Shown here: piece by piece, positions 1 through 8,792 of the stretch
Position numbering within the stretch: position 1 is the first letter of the stretch
Layout of the letters: each line of letters opens with the position of its first letter
NCBI GenBank assembly: GCA_030431455.1
Contig: JAUIJE010000020.1
Coordinates: 1-64,000, forward strand
Source: a bacterium
Lineage (GTDB): Bacteria; Myxococcota; UBA727; JAUIJE01
DNA length: 64,000 nucleotides
Direction: 5' to 3'
Position numbers and translations under genes: made by a program
Notes under the pieces: model-generated
Told to the model about the DNA's origin: nothing
Databases searched by the model: none
What the model saw: the letters and a program-made list of their open reading frames with translations, nothing else

Positions 1-1849
1 TCGCGCTGTGCAGCGACTCCACCGCTTGGCCCGCGGAGGCGTCTTGGTACCCGGCCTTCTTCATGTCCGCGACCATCTTGTTGTAGTCGCCGACGGGGAT
101 GCCGGTCTTGCCTTGGCATTGGGCTTTTTGCGCGGCTTGGTTGTACACCCGCCACTTGGTCTTGGCGTCGGGGGACAGCTTGTCCCAGTTTTGGGTGACA
201 AACTTGTTGAGGTCCCGGTACTCTTTGCCCGCGGCTTGGCCGTCCAGGTCACAGGTGGCGTCGATGATGGCCTTCTCGACGTCCTGGCCCGCGTAGGGCT
301 GCGGCTTGGTCTTGAGGCCCTCGATGGCCGCGCCCGCGGTCTTGTCCTGGTAGGGCGCCGGCTCGGCCAGCGACGACCGCAGTCGTTTGAGCAGCATCAA
401 CGCGGCGCACTCGGGGGACACTTGGAGCGCGGGTGGGTGGGCGTGCCCGGCGTGTTTCATCTCCGCCACCATGCGCCCGTAGTCGCGCGCGGGGATGCCG
501 CTGCGCCCGGCCCGGCGGTGGGTCTCGACGTGGCGGCTGTAGACCATGAACTTTTCTTGGGCCGCGGGCGACATCTCGTCCCAGTGGGATTTGGCCCACC
601 GCGAAATGTCATTGTACTCTTTGCCCGCGGCTTGGCCGTCGAGATCGCAGGTGCCGTCGACGATCGCCTGTTCCATGGCCTGGCCGCTCACCGGCCGCGG
701 TTGTTGCTCGAGCCGCTCGATCGCCGCCCCCGCGCTTTTGTCTTCGTAGCCGGCCTGGGCCATGCCCGCGCGCATCAGTTCGTACAGGGGGGCGGGCATG
801 CCGGTGAGGCCGAACATCTGGCACAGCGACGCGGCCTCCTCGAACACCCGAAACTTGGCCTTGGCCCCCGGGCTGAGGTCTTGCCAATGTTCTTGCACAA
901 AGTCCTTGAAGTCGGCGAACTCTTGGCCCGCGGCCTGACCATCCCAGTCGCAGGTGCCCTTGAGGATGGCGAGCTCCATGGCGTCGGCGGAGATGGGCTT
1001 TTTGCCGTTCTTGAGGCCTTCAATCGCCTGGCCCGCGGACGCATCCCGGTAGCCCGCCCCGCGCATCTCGGCGAGCATGTGGTTGTACTCCCCGGCGGGA
1101 ATGCCGGTGCGCCCTTTGGCTTGGCACTGTTGCACCTTGGTCTCGTACACCCGCCACTTGGCCTTGGCGCTGGGGGTCAGCTGGTCCCAGTGTCCCTTGA
1201 TGTACTGGTTGAGGTCGGCGAACTCCCGGCCCGCGGCCTGGCCATCGAGGTGCCGGGTGGCGTTCTCCACCACCGTCTGGAGCTTGTCGCCGGTGATGGG
1301 GGCGCCTTGGGTGCGGAGGTGTTCGATGGCTTTGCCCGCCGACGCGTCCTGGTACCCGGCGGCGGCGATGTCCTTCTTCATTTGGTTGTACTCGGCCACC
1401 GGGATGCCCGATTGGCCGCGACAACGACATTGTTGGACCTTGGCCTCGTAGACCCGCCACTTGGCCTTGGCGTTGGGGCTCATCTCACCCCAATGGGACT
1501 GTACGAAGCGCGACAGGTCGTTGTACTCCTTGCCCGCGGCCTGGCCGTCCAGGTCTTGGGTGCCGCCGACGATGGCCTGCTCCAGGGCTTGGCCCGAGAT
1601 GGGGCGGGGGCTGCGCTTGAGCCCCTCCACCGCCGCGCCCGAGGACGCGTCCTCATAGGCCGGGCGATGGCCACACCGCGCGTCCCGCCGGTCGAGGCGG
1701 TCGTGTCGCTCGGCCGGCGGATCGGCCGGGGCCCCCACCGTGCCCCCGCACGCGGCTTTGGCGCGGGCGGCGTAGGCGGCGCCCCGCGGGCTCGGCCGCG
1801 CGGATTTGCGGCAGGTGGACTTGGCGGACGAACGGCGAACACTGGTCAT
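1..1849 (-). CDS. Partial protein of 101-residue tandem repeats, unknown function
   Basis: The frame opens at ATG 1849 after AGGAG (1856-1860) and stays open to the window edge, so the C-terminus is missing and at least 616 residues are present. After a basic, Ala/Pro-rich N-terminus of about 64 residues without a signal peptide, it consists of near-identical units of exactly 303 bp (101 residues). Each unit runs tyrosine-x-Asp-x-Ser-Ala-Gly, an Ile-Ser-Gly turn, the block LDGQAAG, a Trp-containing helix (HWDxLSP), AKAKWRVYE, and a TGIP turn. Unit 4 carries about 31 extra residues. I do not recognise the family. The mainly helical repeats, lack of an export signal, and neighbours of the same kind suggest a structural or exported repeat protein. 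A GCGCAAA inverted repeat and an AT-rich island lie upstream. The opposite strand is also open but shows no repeat logic. Confidence 0.8.
   Translation of the reverse strand, partial: MTSVRRSSAKSTCRKSARPSPRGAAYAARAKAACGGTVGAPADPPAERHDRLDRRDARCGHRPAYEDASSGAAVEGLKRSPRPISGQALEQAIVGGTQDLDGQAAGKEYNDLSRFVQSHWGEMSPNAKAKWRVYEAKVQQCRCRGQSGIPVAEYNQMKKDIAAAGYQDASAGKAIEHLRTQGAPITGDKLQTVVENATRHLDGQAAGREFADLNQYIKGHWDQLTPSAKAKWRVYETKVQQCQAKGRTGIPAGEYNHMLAEMRGAGYRDASAGQAIEGLKNGKKPISADAMELAILKGTCDWDGQAAGQEFADFKDFVQEHWQDLSPGAKAKFRVFEEAASLCQMFGLTGMPAPLYELMRAGMAQAGYEDKSAGAAIERLEQQPRPVSGQAMEQAIVDGTCDLDGQAAGKEYNDISRWAKSHWDEMSPAAQEKFMVYSRHVETHRRAGRSGIPARDYGRMVAEMKHAGHAHPPALQVSPECAALMLLKRLRSSLAEPAPYQDKTAGAAIEGLKTKPQPYAGQDVEKAIIDATCDLDGQAAGKEYRDLNKFVTQNWDKLSPDAKTKWRVYNQAAQKAQCQGKTGIPVGDYNKMVADMKKAGYQDASAGQAVESLHSA
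50..1657 (-). repeat. Tandem 303-bp coding repeats (five units plus start of a sixth)
   Basis: Unit boundaries taken at the conserved Tyr codon are 1657-1355, 1354-1052, 1051-749, 748-353 and 352-50, with a sixth starting at 49. Four units are exactly 303 bp. Unit 4 is 396 bp because of a 93-bp in-frame insertion near its end. The copies are similar but not identical at DNA level, so the array is probably old. Confidence 0.85.
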
Positions 1850-1925
1850 GAAAGGCTCCTGTGAGTGGGTGCCCCCGGTTCATTCCAAGAACCGATCCCA
1901 GCGCGGCCGGATCTGTAAGTGCATG

Positions 1926-2012
1926 TAAATAAAGACAAATAGTGAGCACGACGGAGCGCGGCCCCGGCGCGAAGGACTCGGTTGGCGCAAAATGTTGTGT
2001 CGAAGTTTGCGC
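1926..2012 (-). promoter_or_regulatory. Upstream region with GCGCAAA inverted repeat and AT-rich island
   Basis: GCGCAAA at 1985-1991 and TTTGCGC at 2006-2012 form a 7-bp dyad with a 14-bp spacer. An AT-rich stretch at about 1926-1950 follows, unlike the surrounding GC-rich DNA. The start codon of the repeat protein is at 1849. The same layout is found upstream of the genes starting at 3875 and 12103. I infer an operator plus promoter; no canonical -35/-10 or -24/-12 pair is clear. Confidence 0.45.
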
Positions 2013-2032
2013 GAGCGGCGCGGACCCCCACG

Positions 2033-2057
2033 CAAAACGCCGGCCCCCGGGGCCGGC
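2033..2057 (-). terminator. Rho-independent terminator
   Basis: A GC stem (GCCGGCCCC/GGGGCCGGC, 2039-2057) is followed on the minus strand by a run of four T (2034-2037). It lies 27 bp after the stop codon of the gene ending at 2084. Confidence 0.7.
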
Positions 2058-2083
2058 GCAGGTCGCAGCTTTGACCCGGTCGA

Positions 2084-2563
2084 TCAGAGGGGCCCGCGCA
2101 GCAACCGGTCCACCAGCTCGAGGCCCCCGCGGGCGGAGTTGAGCCGGGCGGCAAACGCGGCGCGACCGGCGGGGGAGTCCACCGCGGGCCCGTCGAGCAT
2201 GCGCAGACATTGTTGGTTGATGTCCTGGCCGTAGCGCAGGTCCTTGGCCCGACCGGGGGCGGCGTGGGCCAGCTCCGCGCGCAACCGGGCCCGCTGGGCG
2301 AACAGGATTTCGCGCAACGCGGCGCGGTGCTTGGTCAAGGACAGAGCCGAGTCGAGGCTGAGCGCGGGCAGGGGCACCCGGCTTGGCACTGTTTTCGACG
2401 GCGCCGCGGCCCGGGGACGGACGGGGGCCGCGGCCCGGGCGGGGAGGGCAAAACGTGCCGGCCCCGTGGTGCGCTGGCCGCCGGGACCGGCGATGTGGGG
2501 CGGGCCCAGGCGGCACCTGGGACCGGCGACGGGGGACAAAAAACAGGGGTGAGTCTTGTTCAT
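2084..2563 (-). CDS. Small protein of unknown function
   Basis: A 159-residue product. ATG 2563 is preferred over the in-frame GTG just before it because GAGGA sits 5 nt from the ATG but only 2 nt from the GTG. The first 75 residues are Pro/Ala/Arg-rich and look disordered. The remaining 80 look helical, with a motif around Tyr-Gly-Gln-Asp-Ile-Asn-Gln-Gln. There is no signal peptide or membrane segment. It is bracketed by terminators on both sides, so it is probably transcribed alone. I do not recognise the family. It resembles its neighbours in having a disordered Pro-rich N-terminus and no export signal. Confidence 0.65.
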   Translation of the reverse strand: MNKTHPCFLSPVAGPRCRLGPPHIAGPGGQRTTGPARFALPARAAAPVRPRAAAPSKTVPSRVPLPALSLDSALSLTKHRAALREILFAQRARLRAELAHAAPGRAKDLRYGQDINQQCLRMLDGPAVDSPAGRAAFAARLNSARGGLELVDRLLRGPL

Positions 2564-2584
2564 CACGGTCCTCGTCGCGTCGGG

Positions 2585-2617
2585 AAAAACCCCCGCGCCG
2601 TCGCCGGCGCGAGGGGG
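2585..2617 (-). terminator. Rho-independent terminator
   Basis: A long GC hairpin (left arm 2590-2600, right arm 2605-2617 with one bulge) is followed on the minus strand by five T (2585-2589). It lies 38 bp after the gene ending at 2655 and separates it from the gene starting at 2563. Confidence 0.85.
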
Positions 2618-2654
2618 AGCACCACGAACAGCTCCATGAACAGTCGAAGGGGCC

Positions 2655-3875
2655 TCAATCGTTGGGATTGGGGTTGATCACCGGGTCGCGGTTGCGCTCC
2701 ACCGGGCCGCCGCGCGCGGGTTGGCCGGCGCCGGGTTCGCTCGGGTTGACCAGGCCCCCGATGCGGCGCTTGAGTTGCGCCTGCACCTGGGCGGAGGTCA
2801 CGGTGGCCTCGCCGTCGGACTCGGGGTTGGGGTTCGACTCCTCGGGCCGGGGACCCTGGCCGTTGCCGAGGATCTTGCGCAGGACGTCGTTGGAGGGACG
2901 CGCCACCCCCGAGCCGGGCTCGAGGCTGTGGGTCAGGCCACTGCTCTTGCCGTCGGTGTTGCTCTCGGTGGTGGTGGTGGTGGTGCCGTCGGCGGAGGTG
3001 GTGGTGGTGGTCTTTTCGTGGTCAGTGACATTGCCTTCGCTGTCCTTCACCGTGACCTCTTGGGTCTCCACGCTGTTCCCTTTTCCATCACTCTCGTGGG
3101 TGCTGACGTCGGTGATGGTCTGGCCGGTGTCCACGTTTTTGCCCGTGGTCTCGCTCCGGATGCTTTGGCCCCCGTCGCTCTTTTGTTTGTCGGTCATCGA
3201 CGACGTCATCTGCCAGTTCTCTTTGCCGCTGCTGTCGTCGGCGCCGTCCATGAGGCCGGTGGCGAGGTTGCCGCGGGTGGGGCCGGTGTGCGCGCCGATG
3301 CCGGGCGGCTCGTTGTTGTTGCCCTGGCCTTCGTGGCCACCGGTCAGCCCTTGGGTGAGCAGGGCGTCGCGGCCGGTGCGGCCGGGGGTTTCGTTCTTGG
3401 CGCCGTCGAGCCCAAACGCGCCGGGCCCGGTCTGTTCGCCGGCGGCATCGTCGGCCCCGGCCCCAAAAAGCCCCGCCCCGAGGGGGTCAAAGTTGTCCTG
3501 TCCTTCGGACACCGCGCCTTCGCCGATCCCGGGCAGGTCGGGGGTGAAGCCAGCGTCGGTCTGGCCGCCGAGGGTGCTGCCGGGGATGCCTTTGCTCAGG
3601 GCGTCGACCGCTTGGGTCGGGTCGGCGCCGGCGCGGATCGCGCTCAGCAGGTCGCCGGCCCGGGCGAACTTGCCGTCCTGGGCCGCGGCGTCGCCTTGCG
3701 GCAGCGTGCTCTTGCCCGCCCCGGCCTCGAACTTGTCGGGCGCGGTCTTGGGCCCCAGCGCGGGGGCGGTCGACGCGGCCTTCGGGCCTTGGGCGGGGGC
3801 GGTCGACGCGGCCTTTTGCGGGGTCGCGGTTTTGGTGGGGGTGAGGCGGGGTTGGGCAGAAGCGAGCTTGGTCAT
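2655..3875 (-). CDS. Low-complexity Thr/Gly/Asp-rich protein, unknown function
   Basis: A 406-residue product starting at ATG 3875 with GGAGGA 6 nt upstream. The N-terminus contains a tandem block (KAASTAPAxGPK, two copies), then a stretch with a LLSAIRAG helix. The middle is Gly/Asp-rich, followed by a Ser/Thr-rich region with runs of Thr, and a short polar C-terminus ending in Asn-Pro repeats. There is no signal peptide, lipobox or membrane segment. The composition recalls secreted passenger or effector-like proteins, but no domain is recognisable. Three TTTGCG boxes spaced 11 bp apart lie about 140-170 bp upstream and an AT-rich island about 75-97 bp upstream. The coupled kinase/AAA+ regulator genes lie directly upstream in the same direction. 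Confidence 0.75.
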   Translation of the reverse strand: MTKLASAQPRLTPTKTATPQKAASTAPAQGPKAASTAPALGPKTAPDKFEAGAGKSTLPQGDAAAQDGKFARAGDLLSAIRAGADPTQAVDALSKGIPGSTLGGQTDAGFTPDLPGIGEGAVSEGQDNFDPLGAGLFGAGADDAAGEQTGPGAFGLDGAKNETPGRTGRDALLTQGLTGGHEGQGNNNEPPGIGAHTGPTRGNLATGLMDGADDSSGKENWQMTSSMTDKQKSDGGQSIRSETTGKNVDTGQTITDVSTHESDGKGNSVETQEVTVKDSEGNVTDHEKTTTTTSADGTTTTTTESNTDGKSSGLTHSLEPGSGVARPSNDVLRKILGNGQGPRPEESNPNPESDGEATVTSAQVQAQLKRRIGGLVNPSEPGAGQPARGGPVERNRDPVINPNPND

Positions 3876-3949
3876 GTGCGTCCTCCAGGAGCGGGTTCGT
3901 GGTTGCGGACAGAGAGTCCAAGAAGCGAACCAAGGGGAGGACGGGCGCT

Positions 3950-4047
3950 AAATAGCTAATATATATAAGGAAATGCGAGAGTGTCGGCGGGCCGGGCGTG
4001 ACCGAGCGCACACTTTTGCGTGAACTTTGCGTCGATTTTGCGCAAAA
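3950..4047 (-). promoter_or_regulatory. Three phased TTTGCG boxes and an AT-rich island
   Basis: TTTGCG occurs at 4015-4020, 4026-4031 and 4037-4042, that is, at exact 11-bp intervals. The last lies inside the perfect palindrome TTTTGCGCAAAA (4036-4047). An AT-rich stretch with alternating T/A at about 3950-3972 follows towards the gene starting at 3875. The boxes begin 7 bp past the stop codon of the AAA+ regulator. Helical phasing suggests cooperative protein binding; the binding protein is unknown. Confidence 0.5.
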
Positions 4048-4053
4048 GCTGGG

Positions 4054-5670
4054 TCAGCCGTCGCGGAGCACGTCGCGCACGCCCAGGCCTTCTTTGCGCA
4101 AGTGCCAGATGAGCTTGCCGTAGCTGATGCCCAATGCCGCTGCAGCCGCCCGGGCGCTCTTGTGCTCCAGGATCGCGGCCCGGATGGGGTCGCTCCCGGG
4201 GGCGGACGAGCGCCGCCCGGCGGTGGCCGACCCCGGGGCGGCGGGGGGCGTGAGCTGCAAGGTGTCGACGTCGATGTGGGGCGCGCCGGCGGGGGCGAGC
4301 AGCACCGCCCGCTCGATGTTGCGCTCCAGGCCGCGGATGTTGCCCGCCCGGCGCCAGGGGTGGGCGCACAGCGCGCGCAGGGCGTCGTCGGTGAAGGCGG
4401 CGACGTCGTCGCGGCCGTGGCGGGCGCGGGCTTTGTCGAGGAGTTTTTGGGCCAGGCCGGGGATGTCGGCGGGGCGTTGGTCGAGCGGGGGCAGCTCGAC
4501 GTGGAGCAGGTTGAGCCGCCAGTAGAGGTCCTCGCGGAACTTCCCTTCGGCGATGCGGGCGGGGATGTCCTCGTTGGTGGCGGCGATGATTTGCAGGTCG
4601 ACGCGGCGGGTCTTGGACTCGCCCAGACGGGAGAAGGTGCCGTCCTGAATCAACGCGAGCAGACGTTGCTGCAAATCGATGGGCAAGGTGGCGACCTCAT
4701 CGATGAACAGCGTGCCGCCGTCGGCGAGCTCGGCCTTGCCCGGCCGGCCTTGGGGCGGGGCGTTTTGGTAGCCGGCGTTTTTGGCGTAGCCGAACAGCTC
4801 GGCGGCGAGGGTCTCGCTCGACGTCACCTGGGCGCAGTCCAGCACCACGAAGGGCCCATTTTTGCGCGGGCCCCGGCCGTGGAAGGCGCGGGCCAGCGTG
4901 GTCTTGCCCGTCCCGGTGTCGCCGGTGATGAGCAGCTGCACCCGGTCGAACGCGGCCACCCGCTCCAGGGGTTCGATCACTTTTTGGGCGAAGGCCGCGT
5001 CGCGGGTCTGCCAGTCTCCGAAGCTCCAGGCCGCGGCATGTTGCTGCATGATGTCGTCGAGGGCGGCGGACTTTTTCGCGACCTCTTCCTCGGCGCGGTC
5101 GAGTTGCCAGAGCAGGTTGAGGTTGCGGGAGGCGATCTCGGCGAGGTCCTGCACCAGCTCGGCCTGGGCCGGGCTGAACGGCGGCTGTTGGGCGCTGCGG
5201 TCGACGTACAAAATCGCGGCCAGCCGGCGCTCGTCCCCCGCGCGCGACCAGCGAAAGATCGGCGCCGCCACCACCCCGGCCACCTGGTGGGCGGCGATGC
5301 TCGCCGACGTGACCGGCAATGAGTCTGCACCAGTGGTGGCGATCAGGGTCTCGGTGCGTTGCACGTGCTCGAGCAACGCCACGCTCGCCCGGAGCGCGAT
5401 CTGTTGGTGCTGCAAAATCTCGCCCGAGGCGGTGTGGGCCCGCCACCGCGCCGGCCCGTCCGCGGCCCGCGCCTCGTCGTCGTCGTCCCCGTCGACCACC
5501 GCGACCAGCGCCACCCGGGCCGCGACCGCCTCTTGGGCCATCGCCGCAATGTCTTTGAGCGCGTACTTCATGTCCGCGCGGGTCAAATAGTCGCGGCGCA
5601 AGACCCGGCGCAGCACCGCGAGGTCGTCGCTCGGGGGGGCGGGGCTTTTGTTGTCCAACCAGTCGGTCAC
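4054..5670 (-). CDS. GAF-AAA+-Fis transcriptional regulator (NtrC-like, GAFTGA lost)
   Basis: A 538-residue bacterial enhancer-binding-protein architecture. A GAF-like sensory domain spans about residues 30-200. The AAA+ domain has Walker A at 250-257 (GDTGTGKT) and Walker B around 319-325 (GGTLFIDE), and a Fis-type helix-turn-helix lies in the last 50 residues. The loop that normally reads GAFTGA and contacts sigma-54 is replaced by NAGYQNA near residues 298-304, so it may not activate sigma-54 in the standard way. The start is GTG 5670, whose GTGA overlaps the stop of the upstream kinase gene, implying translational coupling. The kinase is thus the likely upstream signalling partner. Targets are unknown; phased boxes begin just after its stop codon. 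Confidence 0.88.
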   Translation of the reverse strand: MTDWLDNKSPAPPSDDLAVLRRVLRRDYLTRADMKYALKDIAAMAQEAVAARVALVAVVDGDDDDEARAADGPARWRAHTASGEILQHQQIALRASVALLEHVQRTETLIATTGADSLPVTSASIAAHQVAGVVAAPIFRWSRAGDERRLAAILYVDRSAQQPPFSPAQAELVQDLAEIASRNLNLLWQLDRAEEEVAKKSAALDDIMQQHAAAWSFGDWQTRDAAFAQKVIEPLERVAAFDRVQLLITGDTGTGKTTLARAFHGRGPRKNGPFVVLDCAQVTSSETLAAELFGYAKNAGYQNAPPQGRPGKAELADGGTLFIDEVATLPIDLQQRLLALIQDGTFSRLGESKTRRVDLQIIAATNEDIPARIAEGKFREDLYWRLNLLHVELPPLDQRPADIPGLAQKLLDKARARHGRDDVAAFTDDALRALCAHPWRRAGNIRGLERNIERAVLLAPAGAPHIDVDTLQLTPPAAPGSATAGRRSSAPGSDPIRAAILEHKSARAAAAALGISYGKLIWHLRKEGLGVRDVLRDG

Positions 5671-8600
5671 GACCGCGACCCTACACCAGGTCCGGCCGCG
5701 GTCAGAGCCCCCACCCGCGCGGCGAGGCCGGGGTGCGACAGCTCGAAGGCCAAGGCCTGGGCCCGCTCGAGCCAGGGCCCGCGCTCGTCGTCGTCGGACA
5801 GCGCCGCGCGCAGGCACGCGCACAAGCCCTGGTGCAGCCGGTCGTCCACCGCGTCGAAATGCGCCTCGGCCTCGGCCAGCGACGACAACGCGGCCGGCCG
5901 CACGTCGAGCGCGAGGTGCATCTCGGCTTCGAGCAGGGCGAGCTGGGCCGCCACCGCCGGGGCCCCGGCGGGCATGCGCGGGAGGTGGGCCCGGGTGCGC
6001 GCGGCCAGGGCGAGGGCTCGTTCCGGGTCGTGATCGTGCGCGCGGGCGAGCCACAGCCCCGCCTCGCACAGGGCCGCGGGGCGGTCATCGGCCGCGGCGC
6101 GCGCCCCCGCGGTGTGCGCCGCGGTCGCGCGCCGGGTGGGATCGGTCTCGAGCCGCGCGGTCCACAACAAGCGGTCCATGGTGTCGGCGAGCCCGGCCAG
6201 CGCGCGGCGGCCCTCGTCGTCCCGGCCGAGGGCAAACGACGCGCGCGCCCGGGCGATGGCCCACTCATCGGCGAGCGCAGGCGGCACCACGCCGGTGGCC
6301 CCGTCGAGGGCGGCCCAGGCCGCGGTCCCATCCCCCCGGGAGAGCGCGGACCAGGCCCGGAGCAGGGCGGTCTCGGCCGAGGCCCCCGCCTCTTCGTCGA
6401 GGTCTTTCAGGGTCCGGTCCACGTCTCGGCGCCGGCCCAACAACGCCGCGCACTGGGCGCGCAACAGCAGTCCGCGGCGGCGCAGGGGCGCGGCGGTGGC
6501 CGGGGCGAGGTCCGCGTCCGCCAGCGCATCGAGAATCCATTGGCATTGTGAGTGGGCGGTGCCGAGCGCGCCCCGGCGCCGGTTGACGTCGGCGAGACCG
6601 AGCAACGCCCGGAGCAGGGGTTGGGCTTGCCCCCGGCGCTCGGCCTCGTCACGGGCTTGGCGAAAGGCGGCCGCGGCCTCGTCGAGCTTGCCCTGGGGGG
6701 CGAGGGCTTCAGCCCCCAAAAGGGCCGAGGCGCCGCCGTCGTCGTCGAGCAGCTCCGCGCGCACCGCGTACAGCTCGTGGGCGGCGGTGTGCCGACCGGC
6801 CCGGCCCGCCGCGCTCGCGGCTTGGCGCAACAGGGTCCCGGCCTGGGTGCGCATCTCCGCGCCGACCAGGTGCCGGGCTTGCTCGGGCAGGGACAAGGCG
6901 CGGCCTTGGTCGGTCGCGGCCCGGTGCAGCGCTTGCCGCCGGGTCTCGGGCAGCGCGGCGTAGACCCGGTGCCCGAGACCGGGGGGCAGGGCCGCGCCGT
7001 CCTCGTCGAGGTCGATGAGCTCGTCGCGGGCGAGGGCGGCGAGGGTCGTGGTCACCGGGGTCGCGGGGTCGCCGAGCACCGCCGCGAGCATGTGCGGGGG
7101 CGTGCGCTGGTCGAGCACGGCCAAGGCTTCGATCACCGCGCGGGCGGCCGGGTCTTGGCGCCAACTGTCGCGCGCCGGGTCGTGGTCGTCGGGCAAGGGC
7201 GCGGCGGGGTCGCGAAGACGCCACCCCGCGACCCCGGGTTCGAGCCAACCGCCGTCGAGCCAACCGCGCAACCGGCGCCGCACCGCCTGGGGCCGCGGGT
7301 CGCGGGCGAGCACCGGCCACACCCGCCGGGGCGCCGGGCCCCCGAGGGCGTCGGCGGCCAGCTGGGCACAATCGTCGTCGGACAGCGCGGGGAGCGGCAG
7401 CGGCAGAGCGTCCTGACCGCGCAGCCGCGGCGGGGGCCGGTCCGCGAACGCCCCGGTGACGATCACCACCCACCGGGGGCAGGCCTGCGCCTCGGGCGCG
7501 GACACCAACGTCTCCAGGGCGTGCCCCACCGCGGGGGGGGCGGTGTCGAGGTCGTCGAGCAGCAGCGCCACCGGCCGGGCCCGGGCCACCTGCCACACGG
7601 TCTCGCGTTGGGCTTGCAATGCTTCTGGATGGCGGGAGCGCACGGTGACCGGGGCATGGCCCCGGGCGATGAGCCCGTGCATCACCTCCTTGGCCAACCG
7701 GGTCCGACCGCTGCCCGGGGGGCCCTGGATGCACAAGGTGGTGCACGAGGTGGGCGGCTGGGACGCGAGGTGCGCGACCACGTCGTCGACCCGGGCCGCC
7801 AGGGGGCCGCGCAACGGGCCACGCAACAACATGGGGCGCGCGGTCTCGGGCCGCGGGTTGTCGACGGGACCGGAGAACTGTCGGAGCACATCGGCCGCGG
7901 ACTGGGCGTGGGCAAGTCGCTGGGCGGGTTCTTTTTCGAGCAAGCGCTCGACGAGCCGGTCGAGGGCCCCGGGCACCGAGGGCACAAAGTCGCTCAGGCG
8001 GGGCGCGGGCTCGGTGAGGGTCTGGTGCCGCAGGGCCTCGAGGGTGGTGGCGGAAAACACCGGCCGGCCGGCCCACAGCTCGAACATCACCGCGCCCAGC
8101 GCGTAGAGGTCCACGCGGGCATCGCCGGACGCACCCGCGAACTGTTCGGGGGACATGAAGCGCGGCGACCCCGTGGCCCGGTGGGTGAGCTGGGCGTCCT
8201 CCTCGTCGGGAGCGAGGGCTTGGGCGAGGCCGAAGTCGACGAGCACGGGGGTGTCGTCGGCTTGCATGAGCACGTTTTGGGGTTTGAGATCGCGGTGCAC
8301 GATGCCGTGGGCGTGGAGGTACGCGAGCGCTTCGGCGAGCTGCACCAACGGCCGGCACAACCGGGCGAGGGTGCGGCCGTCGTCGTCGAGCTTCGCCGCG
8401 CGGTTGCGCCACCGGGGCACGCTCTGCGCCCACGCGTCCAACGATTGCCCCGGGATAAGCGCCATCGCCAGCCACGGCGGGTCGTGTGGATCGGTGCGGG
8501 AGCGGAAGCTGTCGTCGACCAGGCGCACGATGTGCGGGTGATCGAGGTCGCGCAGGGCGTGCACCTCGGTGCGCAACGCGGCGGTCCACCCGGGATCAGA

Positions 8601-8729
8601 GTCGTCCGCGGCGTGGATGACCTTGACCGCAGCGTCGCGCCCGGTGCGCTCGTGCACACCGTGGCGAACCGAGCCAAAGGTGCCGGCGCCGAGGGTCTTG
8701 TACAGGTAGTACGGACCGATGCGCTCGAT
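5667..8729 (-). CDS. Ser/Thr protein kinase fused to AAA ATPase and TPR-like region
   Basis: About 1020 residues. A eukaryote-type kinase domain comes first (Gly-rich loop, VKV lysine, HRDLKPQN catalytic loop, DFG, SPEQ). It is followed by an ATPase module with Walker A GPPGSGRT, where Arg replaces the usual Lys, and Walker B-like LLLDDLD. A long Ala-rich helical region resembling TPR repeats ends the protein, as in myxobacterial kinase-ATPase-TPR proteins. The start is odd: no ATG, GTG or TTG lies in frame near the kinase domain. An ATC codon at 8729 has GGGGA 7 nt upstream; the next option, CTG 8705, would cut into the first strand. The frame stays open far upstream only because of high GC. 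Its stop overlaps the AAA+ regulator gene. It diverges from the kinase at 8793. Confidence 0.85.
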   Translation of the reverse strand: MERIGPYYLYKTLGAGTFGSVRHGVHERTGRDAAVKVIHAADDSDPGWTAALRTEVHALRDLDHPHIVRLVDDSFRSRTDPHDPPWLAMALIPGQSLDAWAQSVPRWRNRAAKLDDDGRTLARLCRPLVQLAEALAYLHAHGIVHRDLKPQNVLMQADDTPVLVDFGLAQALAPDEEDAQLTHRATGSPRFMSPEQFAGASGDARVDLYALGAVMFELWAGRPVFSATTLEALRHQTLTEPAPRLSDFVPSVPGALDRLVERLLEKEPAQRLAHAQSAADVLRQFSGPVDNPRPETARPMLLRGPLRGPLAARVDDVVAHLASQPPTSCTTLCIQGPPGSGRTRLAKEVMHGLIARGHAPVTVRSRHPEALQAQRETVWQVARARPVALLLDDLDTAPPAVGHALETLVSAPEAQACPRWVVIVTGAFADRPPPRLRGQDALPLPLPALSDDDCAQLAADALGGPAPRRVWPVLARDPRPQAVRRRLRGWLDGGWLEPGVAGWRLRDPAAPLPDDHDPARDSWRQDPAARAVIEALAVLDQRTPPHMLAAVLGDPATPVTTTLAALARDELIDLDEDGAALPPGLGHRVYAALPETRRQALHRAATDQGRALSLPEQARHLVGAEMRTQAGTLLRQAASAAGRAGRHTAAHELYAVRAELLDDDGGASALLGAEALAPQGKLDEAAAAFRQARDEAERRGQAQPLLRALLGLADVNRRRGALGTAHSQCQWILDALADADLAPATAAPLRRRGLLLRAQCAALLGRRRDVDRTLKDLDEEAGASAETALLRAWSALSRGDGTAAWAALDGATGVVPPALADEWAIARARASFALGRDDEGRRALAGLADTMDRLLWTARLETDPTRRATAAHTAGARAAADDRPAALCEAGLWLARAHDHDPERALALAARTRAHLPRMPAGAPAVAAQLALLEAEMHLALDVRPAALSSLAEAEAHFDAVDDRLHQGLCACLRAALSDDDERGPWLERAQALAFELSHPGLAARVGALTAAGPGVGSRS

Positions 8730-8792
8730 GACGTGTCCCCGAACCGGTGGGGCGATTTTTCCGTCCCCGCAGAGGACGGTATAACAGGTCTC

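Noticed and set aside
8-1864. Long plus-strand open frame opposite the repeat protein
   Set aside because: Caused by high GC. The minus strand has the regular 303-bp repeat logic, a ribosome site and a natural start.
2721-3959. Plus-strand frames opposite the Thr-rich protein
   Set aside because: Low-complexity Gly/Val/Leu translations without start signals; the minus frame has a good ribosome site and terminator.
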